NCBI GenBank assembly: GCA_017622495.1
Contig: JAGAQY010000076.1
Span: 1 to 34,002, forward strand
Reading direction: 5' to 3'
Source of the DNA: Bacteroidaceae bacterium
Lineage (GTDB): Bacteria; Bacteroidota; Bacteroidia; Bacteroidales; Bacteroidaceae
Length of the DNA: 34,002 bases
The notes beneath the pieces are model-generated. The model was not told the DNA's origin and did not search any database. It saw only the letters and a program-made list of their open reading frames with translations. Every line of letters starts with the position of its first letter. Positions within the stretch are counted from its first letter, which is position 1. Made by a program: the position numbers and the translations under genes. Positions 1-7,324 of the stretch are shown here, piece after piece.

Positions 1-165
1 CGCGAAAACGCATCATTTCACTCGCGTTTGCCATCCGGACGGCTACATACGAGCGATAGCGATGTATGATTTTGCGAGATTTGCGAGATTCGCGTGAGAT
101 AATCATGTCAAATAGAGGATATAAACAGGATATTTCAATGGAAAGAAATTATAATGCGTTTTCCC
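1..165. repeat. Left-truncated copy of a MITE-like palindromic repeat
   Basis: The stretch resembles the element at 33529-33813 in the same orientation. Both share a loop segment reading CTCGCGTTTGCCATCCGG (23-40 here), an arm of repeated GAGATT units ending in TGAGAT, and a right end TTATAATGCGTTTTCCC (149-165). The left arm lies outside the window. Bases just after the end (168-190) resemble the outer end of another copy read in the opposite direction, so two elements may abut here. The open frame across it carries no recognisable protein. Confidence 0.6.
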
Positions 166-226
166 TGGTGGCCCCATTTCGTGAAAACGCTTTATGGGTA
201 ATCGTAAAAGGCAAGTGTTCTTGTAT

Positions 227-271
227 AAATTCCCATGTAAATTCCCATGTAATATTGTACAATTTTACATG
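227..271. repeat. 12-bp tandem duplication followed by an imperfect palindrome
   Basis: The 12-mer AAATTCCCATGT occurs twice head to tail (227-250). Bases 246-271 then form a near-perfect palindrome centred on TTGTACAA, with CATGTAA on the left and TTTACATG on the right. It lies in the gene-free 409-bp left flank. No protein or promoter could be tied to it. Confidence 0.6.
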
Positions 272-318
272 ATCAGGCCTATAACTTTCATGTCGATCAA
301 GGACACCCCCTGACAACC

Positions 319-342
319 CAAGGACAACCCGGGTTGTCCTTG
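319..342 (-). terminator. Perfect 24-bp palindrome, possible terminator of the ATPase gene
   Basis: Bases 319-330 and 331-342 are exact reverse complements, built from CAAGGACAACCC. It sits about 70 bp past the stop codon of the minus-strand ATPase gene. No clear T-run follows on that strand, so termination is only one reading. The half-site is a variant of the GTTGTCCTTG motif found at 376-395 and again near 33303-33391, so it may instead be part of a repeat family. Confidence 0.4.
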
Positions 343-375
343 TTAACGCCGTGAAGGATAGTTGATTATCTTCTA

Positions 376-395
376 CAAGGACAGCCGGACAACCT
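376..395. repeat. 20-bp inverted partner of 33303-33322
   Basis: CAAGGACAGCCGGACAACCT reads here on the plus strand, and its exact reverse complement occurs at 33303-33322. Related GTTGTCCTTGG motifs lie close to both copies. The two copies bracket almost the whole window. Confidence 0.7.
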
Positions 396-409
396 GTTGC
401 GAAAATCAC

Positions 410-1678
410 TCATCCCAGCATCCATTTCCAGCAAGGGATAACTTCTATCGTTCCATACTCATCAGTGAACGATGTCTCCTCGTCAAAAGTCAGGAGTACG
501 CGTCTACGACATGGAAGACGCTTGGGGAGCTTGCTCAATGCTCCCCTTTCCCTATCCAGAGTATCCTCATCATGAAGTGAATAACATACCTGTATGGCCA
601 GTTCGTCTTCTGGTACATAGAAGTCAACCTCATAATTCTCATTATAGAAATACACACGTTCATTGTCCGCATCGTGCCCATACATACGGAAAAGCTGTAG
701 GGCCACCACATTTTCCAGCAACATTGCATCCTTGTCGATAAGGAAGAGGTTAAGGATACCGTTGTCGATGAAGTAGTACTTGCAGTTACTCTCCTTGTCG
801 GCAAGGCACGAGGCATAATTCCTTAGGCGTAGCAATAGCCAGGCCTCTTCGCAGTGCTCTACATATTTGATGTTGGTGGCCAGGCTAAGCTTGCCTCCCA
901 CACTTGACATCAGGTTGTTGATTCTATTGAACGAGATGGGACGGCAAACGCTCTCGGCCATTTTCCTTATCATAATCCTGATGCCTGCTATATTGGATAT
1001 ATTGTTGCGGGCAATGATGTCGCCTAAGTATATCTTCTGATACACGCTGCTCAAGTAATTGCGTTTAGCAGGCAGCAGTGCTGAGGCAGGCAGGCCACCA
1101 TCGTGAAGATACTCATTGAAGCATCTGACGGCTGCCGAACGGCCTTCGGTAGCGAGCAAGTCATTCTCTGCTACCGGCAGACGATGCACATTCACATATT
1201 CACTGAAGCTATAGGGATAAACCTCACAGGTGAGGAAGCGGCCCCCGAGCGTGGTGTTTATTTCTCTCGAGAGCATCTTGGCATTTGACCCCGTGATATA
1301 GATGGTATAATTTGCATCTGCCATACGGCGGGCAAATTTCTCCCAATGGTCAATGTTCTGTATTTCGTCAAGGAAGAGCATGGGGCGCTTCCCATACATC
1401 TCTTGGTGGCATTCGAGAAGCCGGTTGAAGTCATCTGCCTCGAAACTCTCCAGACGCTCGTCCTCAAAGTTGAGGTAGAGCATCTCATCCCACTGCTTGC
1501 CTTCACGGAGCAACTGCTGAATACGATGGTATAGCATATACGACTTGCCTGAACGGCGAACACCCACCAATACTCCACAAGGGAAGTCGTCGATAGTGAG
1601 TTCGCGCGGCTCTATCATGTATCGCACTACCTCTTGCTGGTTGTCTCTCAATATCTGTTTCAAAAGTTGCTTGTCCAT
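410..1678 (-). CDS. AAA-type ATPase with DUF4143-like C-terminal domain
   Basis: A 422-residue ATPase of the AAA_14/DUF4143 type common in Bacteroidetes and archaea. The Walker A motif GVRRSGKS is at residues 39-46 and the Walker B motif with LFLDEIQ is at about 100-107. A sensor-1-like stretch ITGSNAKM follows near 131-138. Roughly residues 195-370 fit the DUF4143 region, which often has a nuclease-like fold. The cellular role of this family is not established; some members are discussed as genome-defence or mobile-element-linked proteins. The start ATG lies about 29 bp downstream of a good Bacteroidetes promoter (1707-1738), so the gene is probably monocistronic. It sits alone between two repeat clusters, which fits a mobile or accessory origin. 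No signal peptide or membrane segment is visible. Confidence 0.9.
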   Translation of the reverse strand: MDKQLLKQILRDNQQEVVRYMIEPRELTIDDFPCGVLVGVRRSGKSYMLYHRIQQLLREGKQWDEMLYLNFEDERLESFEADDFNRLLECHQEMYGKRPMLFLDEIQNIDHWEKFARRMADANYTIYITGSNAKMLSREINTTLGGRFLTCEVYPYSFSEYVNVHRLPVAENDLLATEGRSAAVRCFNEYLHDGGLPASALLPAKRNYLSSVYQKIYLGDIIARNNISNIAGIRIMIRKMAESVCRPISFNRINNLMSSVGGKLSLATNIKYVEHCEEAWLLLRLRNYASCLADKESNCKYYFIDNGILNLFLIDKDAMLLENVVALQLFRMYGHDADNERVYFYNENYEVDFYVPEDELAIQVCYSLHDEDTLDRERGALSKLPKRLPCRRRVLLTFDEETSFTDEYGTIEVIPCWKWMLG

Positions 1679-1706
1679 AACTATTCATATAGAAGGATTA
1701 ACGACG

Positions 1707-1738
1707 CAAAGATACCGATTGTTTAATGAATTTGCAAA
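1707..1738 (-). promoter_or_regulatory. Bacteroidetes-type promoter for the ATPase gene
   Basis: On the minus strand, TTTG (1738-1735) is followed by exactly 20 nt and then TATCTTTG (1714-1707), matching the consensus TTTG-N19..21-TAnnTTTG. The predicted transcription start is about 20-25 nt upstream of the ATPase ATG. Confidence 0.8.
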
Positions 1739-1815
1739 ATAAACCGACTTTTTGTTTAATTGATTGAATAAAATGGGTGGTTCGTCTTCCTGAAGACAGC
1801 CTTAATGCACACTTT

Positions 1816-1980
1816 TCTTCGCCGAGTGTTTTTTTGTCTCACGCAGAGACCGCAGAATTCGCAGAATAGGCTGCATCGCAGAAGGCTCGCAGCTTGTCGT
1901 CTTTGCCGAGTGTACCCGCCGGATGGCCAGCGCGGGCTTAGCGACGCGCTCTCTGTGCTCTCTGCGGTCTTTGCGTGAGA
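1816..1980. repeat. 165-bp palindromic repeat, copy A of a direct pair
   Basis: This block recurs at 2150-2314 with only two substitutions seen by eye, at an offset of 334 bp. It contains the arm TCTCACGCAGAGACCGCAGA (1837-1856), an inverted arm ending TTTGCGTGAGA at 1980, and a loop with GGCTCGCAGCTTGTCG and CCGGATGGC. The loop is homologous, in reverse orientation, to that of the element at 33529-33813. Open frames across it are artefacts of its repetitive sequence. Confidence 0.85.
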
Positions 1981-2149
1981 AAAATTTATCGGACCTGGTT
2001 CTCTGCGTAGCTCTGCGGCGTCTGCGTGAGATAAAATACTGCGTTTGTCGTCACGAGTACTTGTCGCTGTCGTCTTCGCCGAGTGTTTACTTGTCTCACG
2101 CAGAGACCGCAGAGTTCGCAGAGGGCAAGTCGCTTCGCCCTTGCTGTCG
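1981..2149. repeat. Degenerate partial copies between the two 165-bp repeats
   Basis: An inverted arm ends in TCTGCGTGAGAT at about 2032, and a direct arm TCTCACGCAGAGACCGCAGA lies at 2094-2113. A third copy of the CTTCGCCGAGTGTTT motif lies at about 2074-2088. The spacing suggests nested or partly deleted copies of the same element. Confidence 0.7.
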
Positions 2150-2314
2150 TCTTCGCCGAGTGTTTTTTTGTCTCACGCAGAGACCGCAGAATTCGCAGAA
2201 TAGGCTGCATCGCAGAAGGCTCGCAGCTTGTCGGCTTTGCCGAGTGTACCCGCCGGATGGCCAGCGCGGGCTTAGCGACGCGCTCTCTGTGCTCTCTGCG
2301 GTCTCTGCGTGAGA
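2150..2314. repeat. 165-bp palindromic repeat, copy B of a direct pair
   Basis: Near-identical to 1816-1980. The two visible differences are G for T in the loop (CTTGTCGGCTTT versus CTTGTCGTCTTT) and C for T in the right arm. Such high identity implies recent duplication or gene conversion. Confidence 0.85.
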
Positions 2315-2451
2315 TAAAACTCATCGGACGGGATAGCCAGCTTTCTGCGTGCGGCAATAACGCATTGTCTTCGCTTAATCGAAATTTTGCACTAATTTTA
2401 TCTTGCTTCGCAAGAAGAAGATAGGCTGCGCCTCAGAAATATTCAAATAAA

Positions 2452-2483
2452 TTTGATATTTCATTCGGCTTGCACTATCTTTG
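2452..2483 (+). promoter_or_regulatory. Strong Bacteroidetes-type promoter for the surface operon
   Basis: TTTG (2452-2455), a 20-nt spacer and TATCTTTG (2476-2483) match the Bacteroidetes consensus. The -33 element lies inside a near-perfect inverted repeat (about 2436-2462: GAAATATTCAAAT and ATTTGATATTTC around AA). A small hairpin TCTTGC-TTC-GCAAGA (2401-2415) lies just upstream. The nearest downstream gene starts about 400 bp later, so a long leader or a separate RNA is made from here. Confidence 0.85.
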
Positions 2484-2487
2484 CAGT

Positions 2488-2860
2488 GCCTGAGGGGAGA
2501 AATCCTTGGGCCAAGAATGCGTTTCTTGCTTTATCCTGTACGAAAAAATCGCCAAGTTTCAAGTAGAAGGGTAGAGAAGAGATACGCTCATTCTGTTTTG
2601 TATATGTACGCGTACAGCCTCACGCTGTGCTTTGCAAAGTGTATACAAACAGCGTGGGGTATTTGTTCTTCTGTTCATTTCTACTGCGGTGTTTGGCGAT
2701 ACCATTCGTACGATGAGCGTGACAAGTCTCTACGCTTTTCTTGTATCTATTCATCATTAAATTATTGGTGCCATTTAGGGAGACTTGCAGGCAAAGGAGT
2801 AGCTTTGAGCCTGTAGGGTGTGCTATGCTCTGTATCTATAGCAACGTGAGAAAACACAAC
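2488..2860 (+). ncRNA. Candidate structured leader or small RNA
   Basis: No convincing protein is encoded between the promoter and the ATG at 2887, yet the segment is dense in complementary blocks: ATCGCCAA (2548-2555) with TTGGCGAT (2693-2700); ACGCTCAT (2584-2591) with ATGAGCGT (2713-2720); GTAGAGA (2571-2577) with TCTCTAC (2727-2733); and a 3' hairpin TGCAGGC (2786-2792) with GCCTGTA (2809-2815). TTTGTATA (2597-2604) can pair with TATACAAA (2642-2649), and CCTCACGCTGT (2618-2628) with ACAGCGTGGGG (2649-2659), which interleave like an H-type pseudoknot. It does not show tmRNA, RNase P or SRP RNA hallmarks. Whether it is a cis leader or a free RNA is not decided, and its 3' end is approximate. 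Confidence 0.45.
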
Positions 2861-2886
2861 AAAATAATCAAATAAAAATTATCCTT

Positions 2887-3930
2887 ATGAAAAAGTTTTT
2901 ACAAAGAGTGGTGCTCGTGGCCGTGGCTATGGCTACAGCACAAGTGGCCGTGGCTGAGTCATGGCGCATCAACAATGACACCTCAAAGGGTGCACACTTC
3001 GTGGATATCAATGCGGCAATGGCAAGCGAACTGGTAAAGGATGGAGATGTGCTGTATCTTGATCCGGGAGCTAATATAACAGGTGACCAAACAATCACTA
3101 AGGCGGTAACTGTCATTGGTACTGGATGGGATTTTAATGATAAACCTTATTCTCCTGCAACAATCAGTGCAAATTTATATGTAAAGTCGCAAGCAACATT
3201 GACAGGTATAAAAATGACAGGAAAACTTTATCCTCAGTATAATAATATTGTAATTCAACGTTGTGCCATTTATAATGGTATTGAGCAGGCAGATGCGAAT
3301 ATCGAATCGAAATATGTTAAGATAATAAATTGTTATGTCGAAGTTCCTACTCGTTATACAGCAATAAGAGGTGCTGGGACATCTAATACAGCTACTCAAT
3401 CATGGGAAATATACAATAGCTATATTAGCAGTGGTGGTAATGGAACTCATAGTGTGCATTATTTATATCAGCCTGTAATTGTAAATTGTATTATGTATTG
3501 TGACTGGAATGGAAATTTGTTTAATAATATTACAAATGGTACTATAAAAAATAATATCTTGTTGTCTTATGATTCTGGTGGATGGATTCCTGCAAACTGT
3601 TCGGGCTGTTCTGTAATAAATAACTGTGTATATGGAGCAAATACTTTATATCCCAATAATACAGTCGGTTTCACAAGTCGAGATTTCAGTCAAGTAGTAA
3701 TACAGGCTGGTGCTGGTGGTTCATGGATGCAGCTCATCGAAGGCAGCCCCGCCATTGGCGCTGGTGAGGGCGGTATCGACTGCGGCCCTTATGCCAAGGG
3801 AAGCCTCTATCCGTTTGTGACTTATGGCATGCCCAAGCATATCCCCTATTTCACCGAGGCCGCAGTGCCTGCCCAGCCTACGGACGGCAAGGTGAAGGTA
3901 TCGCTCAAGATTGTTAACCAAAACGACTGA
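2887..3930 (+). CDS. Exported parallel beta-helix-like protein
   Basis: A 347-residue protein. The signal peptide (hydrophobic VVLVAVAMATAQVAVA) is probably cut near residue 23 (AVA-ES). Repeated short strands such as TLTGIKMTG, NIVIQRCAIYN, YVKIINCYVE, WEIYNSYIS, VIVNCIMY and TIKNNILLS look like rungs of a right-handed parallel beta-helix, as in pectate-lyase-like and adhesin proteins. The C-terminal part after SPAIGAGEGG is typical of the end of such proteins. No catalytic lyase residues were recognised and no T9SS tail is present. The ends are GC-richer than the middle: 3241-3300 has 20 G/C of 60 and 3781-3840 has 32 of 60. The next gene starts 5 bp after the stop codon. Confidence 0.8.
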   Translation: MKKFLQRVVLVAVAMATAQVAVAESWRINNDTSKGAHFVDINAAMASELVKDGDVLYLDPGANITGDQTITKAVTVIGTGWDFNDKPYSPATISANLYVKSQATLTGIKMTGKLYPQYNNIVIQRCAIYNGIEQADANIESKYVKIINCYVEVPTRYTAIRGAGTSNTATQSWEIYNSYISSGGNGTHSVHYLYQPVIVNCIMYCDWNGNLFNNITNGTIKNNILLSYDSGGWIPANCSGCSVINNCVYGANTLYPNNTVGFTSRDFSQVVIQAGAGGSWMQLIEGSPAIGAGEGGIDCGPYAKGSLYPFVTYGMPKHIPYFTEAAVPAQPTDGKVKVSLKIVNQND

Positions 3931-3935
3931 CCGCT

Positions 3936-6900
3936 ATGAGTAAGCCTATAACAAACAGGTGGGGCTTACGGGGGTGGTTGATAGCGATGTGTATGTGCTG
4001 CAGCGCCATAGCTTCGGCACAGATACAGCTCGAGTACTATTGGGATACCGACCCCGGTTATGGCAAGGCTACAGCCCTGCCCGTGAGCACCGATGCCGAC
4101 GAGGCGGGCACATACCAAGTGACGTTCGAGGCCAGTACAGCAGGCCTCACCGTAGGTCTGCACAAGATAGGCATGAGAGCCCTCTCGGCAGAGTACTGGT
4201 CGCCCACTATCTTCGGCTATGTGATAATAACCGAGAATATATATGCCGACCGCATCGAATACTTCTGGGACGAAGACCCCGGCTACGGCCAGGCCACGCA
4301 GGTGAGCATTGCCACTGGCGACGACCCCACCACCGTGAGCTTCGAGGTCAGTACCGCGGGGCTGAGCGAGGGAGTACACATGCTGAGCTTCCGCAGCTAT
4401 GCAGCAGGGTGGTCGCCCACGCTGAGCTATCTGGTGCGTGTAGAGAGCGATGAGCTGGTGCTCATCGATGCCATAGAGTATTACTGGGACACCGACGGGC
4501 ACCCCGCCTTCGGGCAGGCACGTCAGGTGACCTTTACACCCGCTAATGCAGTAGAACTGACAGACTTGGAACTGGAAATTCCAGCTGGTGGCCTCACGGG
4601 CGACCGCACCCTCTATATCCGTGCCCACAGCAAGGGCGGCTGGAGCCCCTTCGTGGAGCGCACCATCAGCTTCAGTGCCGAGGGCAACTACACCCTTGAC
4701 GAGACACTGGCTGCAGGCACCGCACGCAACTTCCGCTCGCTCAGCGAGATGTTTACCGACTTCTCTACACGCGGAGCCACCAGCGACATCACCGTCACCG
4801 TGCGCAATGGCGCCACCTTTGCCTACGACGCATCCTCCGAGGCGGCCCTCGCCATGGTGCAGGCCGTGGTAGACGATATGCAGGAGTGGGGCGGCCGCAT
4901 CACCTTTGCTGCCGCATCGGGCGCCACGCTCAACCTCACGTGCGGCACCGCCGAGCAGCTGCAGGTGCTGCAGGCCTTTGCCACACACGTCAACCTGCAG
5001 AACGTGACGCTCAACATCAACGGCGCGGCCTACGACTTCAGCATGCTCGACATCACCGAGGAGCAGCTCTGCTCGGGCAGCACGAGCACGCCACGCGCAT
5101 GGAGCACCATAAGCAGCGAGCTCACCATAGCGTGGACCGCCGTGCCCACCTCGAAGAGGTATGTCAAGGGCTACACTGCCGAGGGCACGGGCGACCTGCC
5201 TGCCATGACGCTCACCAACACCGGAGCCGACTATGACCAGATAGACTACCACGTGACCATAGCCAAGGACGGCACCGAGCTGCGCACCTTCGTGTATAGC
5301 CTACGTGTGGCACCCTCGATAGCTACCAAGACGGTCAACTTCACCTCGCCCACACCGGCCGATGCAGCCGTGGTAGACCCCGGCACCGCGACCGTGGCAT
5401 GGAGCGCAGTGGGCGCAGCCACCTCGTATGAGGTGACCGTAGAGAGCACCGCCGCCGACGGCACCGTGGAGAGCACCGTGACCGAGCAGACAGCCACCTC
5501 GGTGAAGATTACCGTAGCCACGGGATACTCCTATATATATAAGGTACGCGCGATAGGTCCGTGCGACAATACGGCCGAGAGCCAGCGCTCGTTTACCGCC
5601 TTCCATGCCAATGCCGATGATGTGGCTGCACTGCGCATGCTCTACGATGCTTGTGGCGGCACAGGCTGGAGCAAGCAGTGGCTGTTTGATGCCGAGGTGA
5701 TGAAGTCGACCAACTATCCCGGTGTGACCTTCAATGCCGAGGGCCGCGTCACAGCCATCAACGTCACTGCCTACGGACTCACCGGCACGCTGCCCACCGA
5801 GGCGCTGAGCCTGCCCGCACTCACCACGCTCAACCTCAGCCGCAACCAGCTGAAGGGTGGGGTGCCCGCAAGCATGCTCACCCCATGCACCGCACTCCAG
5901 ACCCTCAACCTGAGCTACAACCAGCTCACGGCCGTAGACGAGGCACTGCCCACGAGCATCACCTCGCTCGACCTCGGGTATCAGCACCGCGTATATGGTG
6001 CCAGCTCGCAGCTCCACGACCTCGCACCGCTGGGCACCGTGGAGATGGCGCTTGCCGCCACCTATGGTCAGGACTGGGGACAGAGCACACTGATGAAGTA
6101 CCATCACACCGCACACAACTGGAGCGCTACGCCTACCTACGAACTGCGTAGCGCTACCCTCGGCGAGACATACGCCCGCCTCACCTACAGTGGAGGCTAC
6201 TACCACCTGGCCAGCCTCGACTACAGGCAGCCGCAGGATGCCGAGCTCATCATGGCGCAGACCTCGGGCACGGCCAACGGCTCGGTGCAGCCCGTCAGGG
6301 TGACCTTCGTGGAGGCCGATGCCAATGTAGACCAGGTAGTCGATGTGCGTGATGTGCAGCACACGCTCAACTATGTGGTGGCTGCTACGGGTGCCGAAGG
6401 CCTCTTCTGCTGGTCGGCTGCCAACACCTTTGCCGATGCGCTCATCAACATACAGGATGTGGTAGTCACCGTCAACCACGTGCTCGACCACACCAACACC
6501 GTGGCACAGGCCCGTGCACGCCGCATGACTGCCGTAGAGCGTGCCCATGCCCATGGACGCCTCTACGTGGAGGATGGCTACCTGTGCCTCACGGCCGACA
6601 CGGCCGTGGCGGCTCTCGACATCGAGCTGCAGGGAGCCTCGGCTACACAGGTGCGCCTGCTGCTGCCTGCTGCCGACTGGCAGATGGCAAGCCGGGCCAC
6701 CGATGAGGGAGTGCGCCTCGTGGTATTCTCACCCTCGGGCAAGACACTGCCCGTGGGCACCACCAAGCTGCTGGCACTCCGTGCCGAGAAGGCCAGCCCC
6801 ATAGCTGCCGATGCAGCCGATGCCCATGCCCGCTCGCTCACCATCGGGGTGGAGGGCGGCAACGCTACAGGACTCGATGCCGTACAGCTCACCGAGGCAC

Positions 6901-7133
6901 TCACGGCACGTATGGAAGACGGCACACTGTATGTGGAGTCAAACGTAGAGTGTGAGGCTGTCACGCTGAGTCTCTACGACCCCGCAGGCCGACTGATAGT
7001 ACAGTATGCCGATGCTACGCTGCACACAGGTGACAACACCTGGCCGGTGGAGCAGGCCAGACAAGGTGTGTACCTGTTGCAAGTGCGTATGGCCAACGGA
7101 ACTACCGATGTAATACGAATAGCGACAAAATGA
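3936..7133 (+). CDS. Large multidomain surface protein (YYWD repeats, FN3, LRR, dockerin-like, T9SS tail)
   Basis: A 1065-residue secreted protein with a signal peptide cut near residue 28 (ASA-QI). Three repeats start with (E/I)EY(Y/F)WD at about 31, 107 and 178, each with an xxPGYGxAT or related motif and ending near WSP. A fibronectin type III-like domain is at about 463-556. A leucine-rich region (about 555-685) contains LTTLNLSRNQLKGGVP and LQTLNLSYNQL. A dockerin-like pair (about 793-851) has DANVDQVVDVRDVQ and ALINIQDVVVTVNHVLD, but its calcium ligands are poorer than in classic dockerins. A cohesin-like beta domain follows. The last 60 residues (LSLYDPAGRL ... GVYLLQV) look like a T9SS type A sorting domain. 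The gene is probably co-transcribed with the beta-helix gene. An adhesive or scaffold role is inferred; no enzyme domain is visible. Confidence 0.85.
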   Translation: MSKPITNRWGLRGWLIAMCMCCSAIASAQIQLEYYWDTDPGYGKATALPVSTDADEAGTYQVTFEASTAGLTVGLHKIGMRALSAEYWSPTIFGYVIITENIYADRIEYFWDEDPGYGQATQVSIATGDDPTTVSFEVSTAGLSEGVHMLSFRSYAAGWSPTLSYLVRVESDELVLIDAIEYYWDTDGHPAFGQARQVTFTPANAVELTDLELEIPAGGLTGDRTLYIRAHSKGGWSPFVERTISFSAEGNYTLDETLAAGTARNFRSLSEMFTDFSTRGATSDITVTVRNGATFAYDASSEAALAMVQAVVDDMQEWGGRITFAAASGATLNLTCGTAEQLQVLQAFATHVNLQNVTLNINGAAYDFSMLDITEEQLCSGSTSTPRAWSTISSELTIAWTAVPTSKRYVKGYTAEGTGDLPAMTLTNTGADYDQIDYHVTIAKDGTELRTFVYSLRVAPSIATKTVNFTSPTPADAAVVDPGTATVAWSAVGAATSYEVTVESTAADGTVESTVTEQTATSVKITVATGYSYIYKVRAIGPCDNTAESQRSFTAFHANADDVAALRMLYDACGGTGWSKQWLFDAEVMKSTNYPGVTFNAEGRVTAINVTAYGLTGTLPTEALSLPALTTLNLSRNQLKGGVPASMLTPCTALQTLNLSYNQLTAVDEALPTSITSLDLGYQHRVYGASSQLHDLAPLGTVEMALAATYGQDWGQSTLMKYHHTAHNWSATPTYELRSATLGETYARLTYSGGYYHLASLDYRQPQDAELIMAQTSGTANGSVQPVRVTFVEADANVDQVVDVRDVQHTLNYVVAATGAEGLFCWSAANTFADALINIQDVVVTVNHVLDHTNTVAQARARRMTAVERAHAHGRLYVEDGYLCLTADTAVAALDIELQGASATQVRLLLPAADWQMASRATDEGVRLVVFSPSGKTLPVGTTKLLALRAEKASPIAADAADAHARSLTIGVEGGNATGLDAVQLTEALTARMEDGTLYVESNVECEAVTLSLYDPAGRLIVQYADATLHTGDNTWPVEQARQGVYLLQVRMANGTTDVIRIATK

Positions 7134-7324
7134 CACAAGTGGTAAATGGAGATAGTTATTTTGGAGATAAATGGAGTTAAATGGAGTTAAATGCCGAATG
7201 TCCTTTCGCGCGTAAAGACTATTGGCCTTTATCTCCCCAAGGAGCGAAGCGACTAACTCCCTTTTACTACCGACTCCTAAGAAGTATTGACCTTTACCTC
7301 CTTTAAGAATAAATACAGAAGACT
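7134..7324 (+). other. 190-bp spacer with GGAGTTAAA repeats and inverted partners
   Basis: TGGAGATAAA is followed by two copies of TGGAGTTAAA (about 7160-7190). Complementary blocks TTTATCTCC and TAACTCCC appear downstream (about 7230-7262), so the spacer can fold into a hairpin. Only weak promoter-like sequence was found. It may be an intra-operon repeat or a point of partial termination between the 1065-aa and 2404-aa genes. Confidence 0.5.

Noticed and set aside
1816..2314. CRISPR array
   Set aside because: Repeats are long, palindromic and irregularly spaced, the spacers are themselves repeat fragments, and no cas genes are near.
1923..2424. Three overlapping open frames of 113-129 residues
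   Set aside because: They read through the palindromic repeats in different frames and contain repeated fragments of the same DNA motif; no protein-like composition or start context.
2488..2860. tmRNA, RNase P RNA or SRP RNA
   Set aside because: No tRNA-like ends, no tag-coding frame, and none of the conserved RNase P or SRP segments were found.
3966..5252. Long minus-strand open frame opposite the 1065-aa gene
   Set aside because: Shadow of a GC-rich coding region; rich in Gly, His and Arg without any domain or signal.
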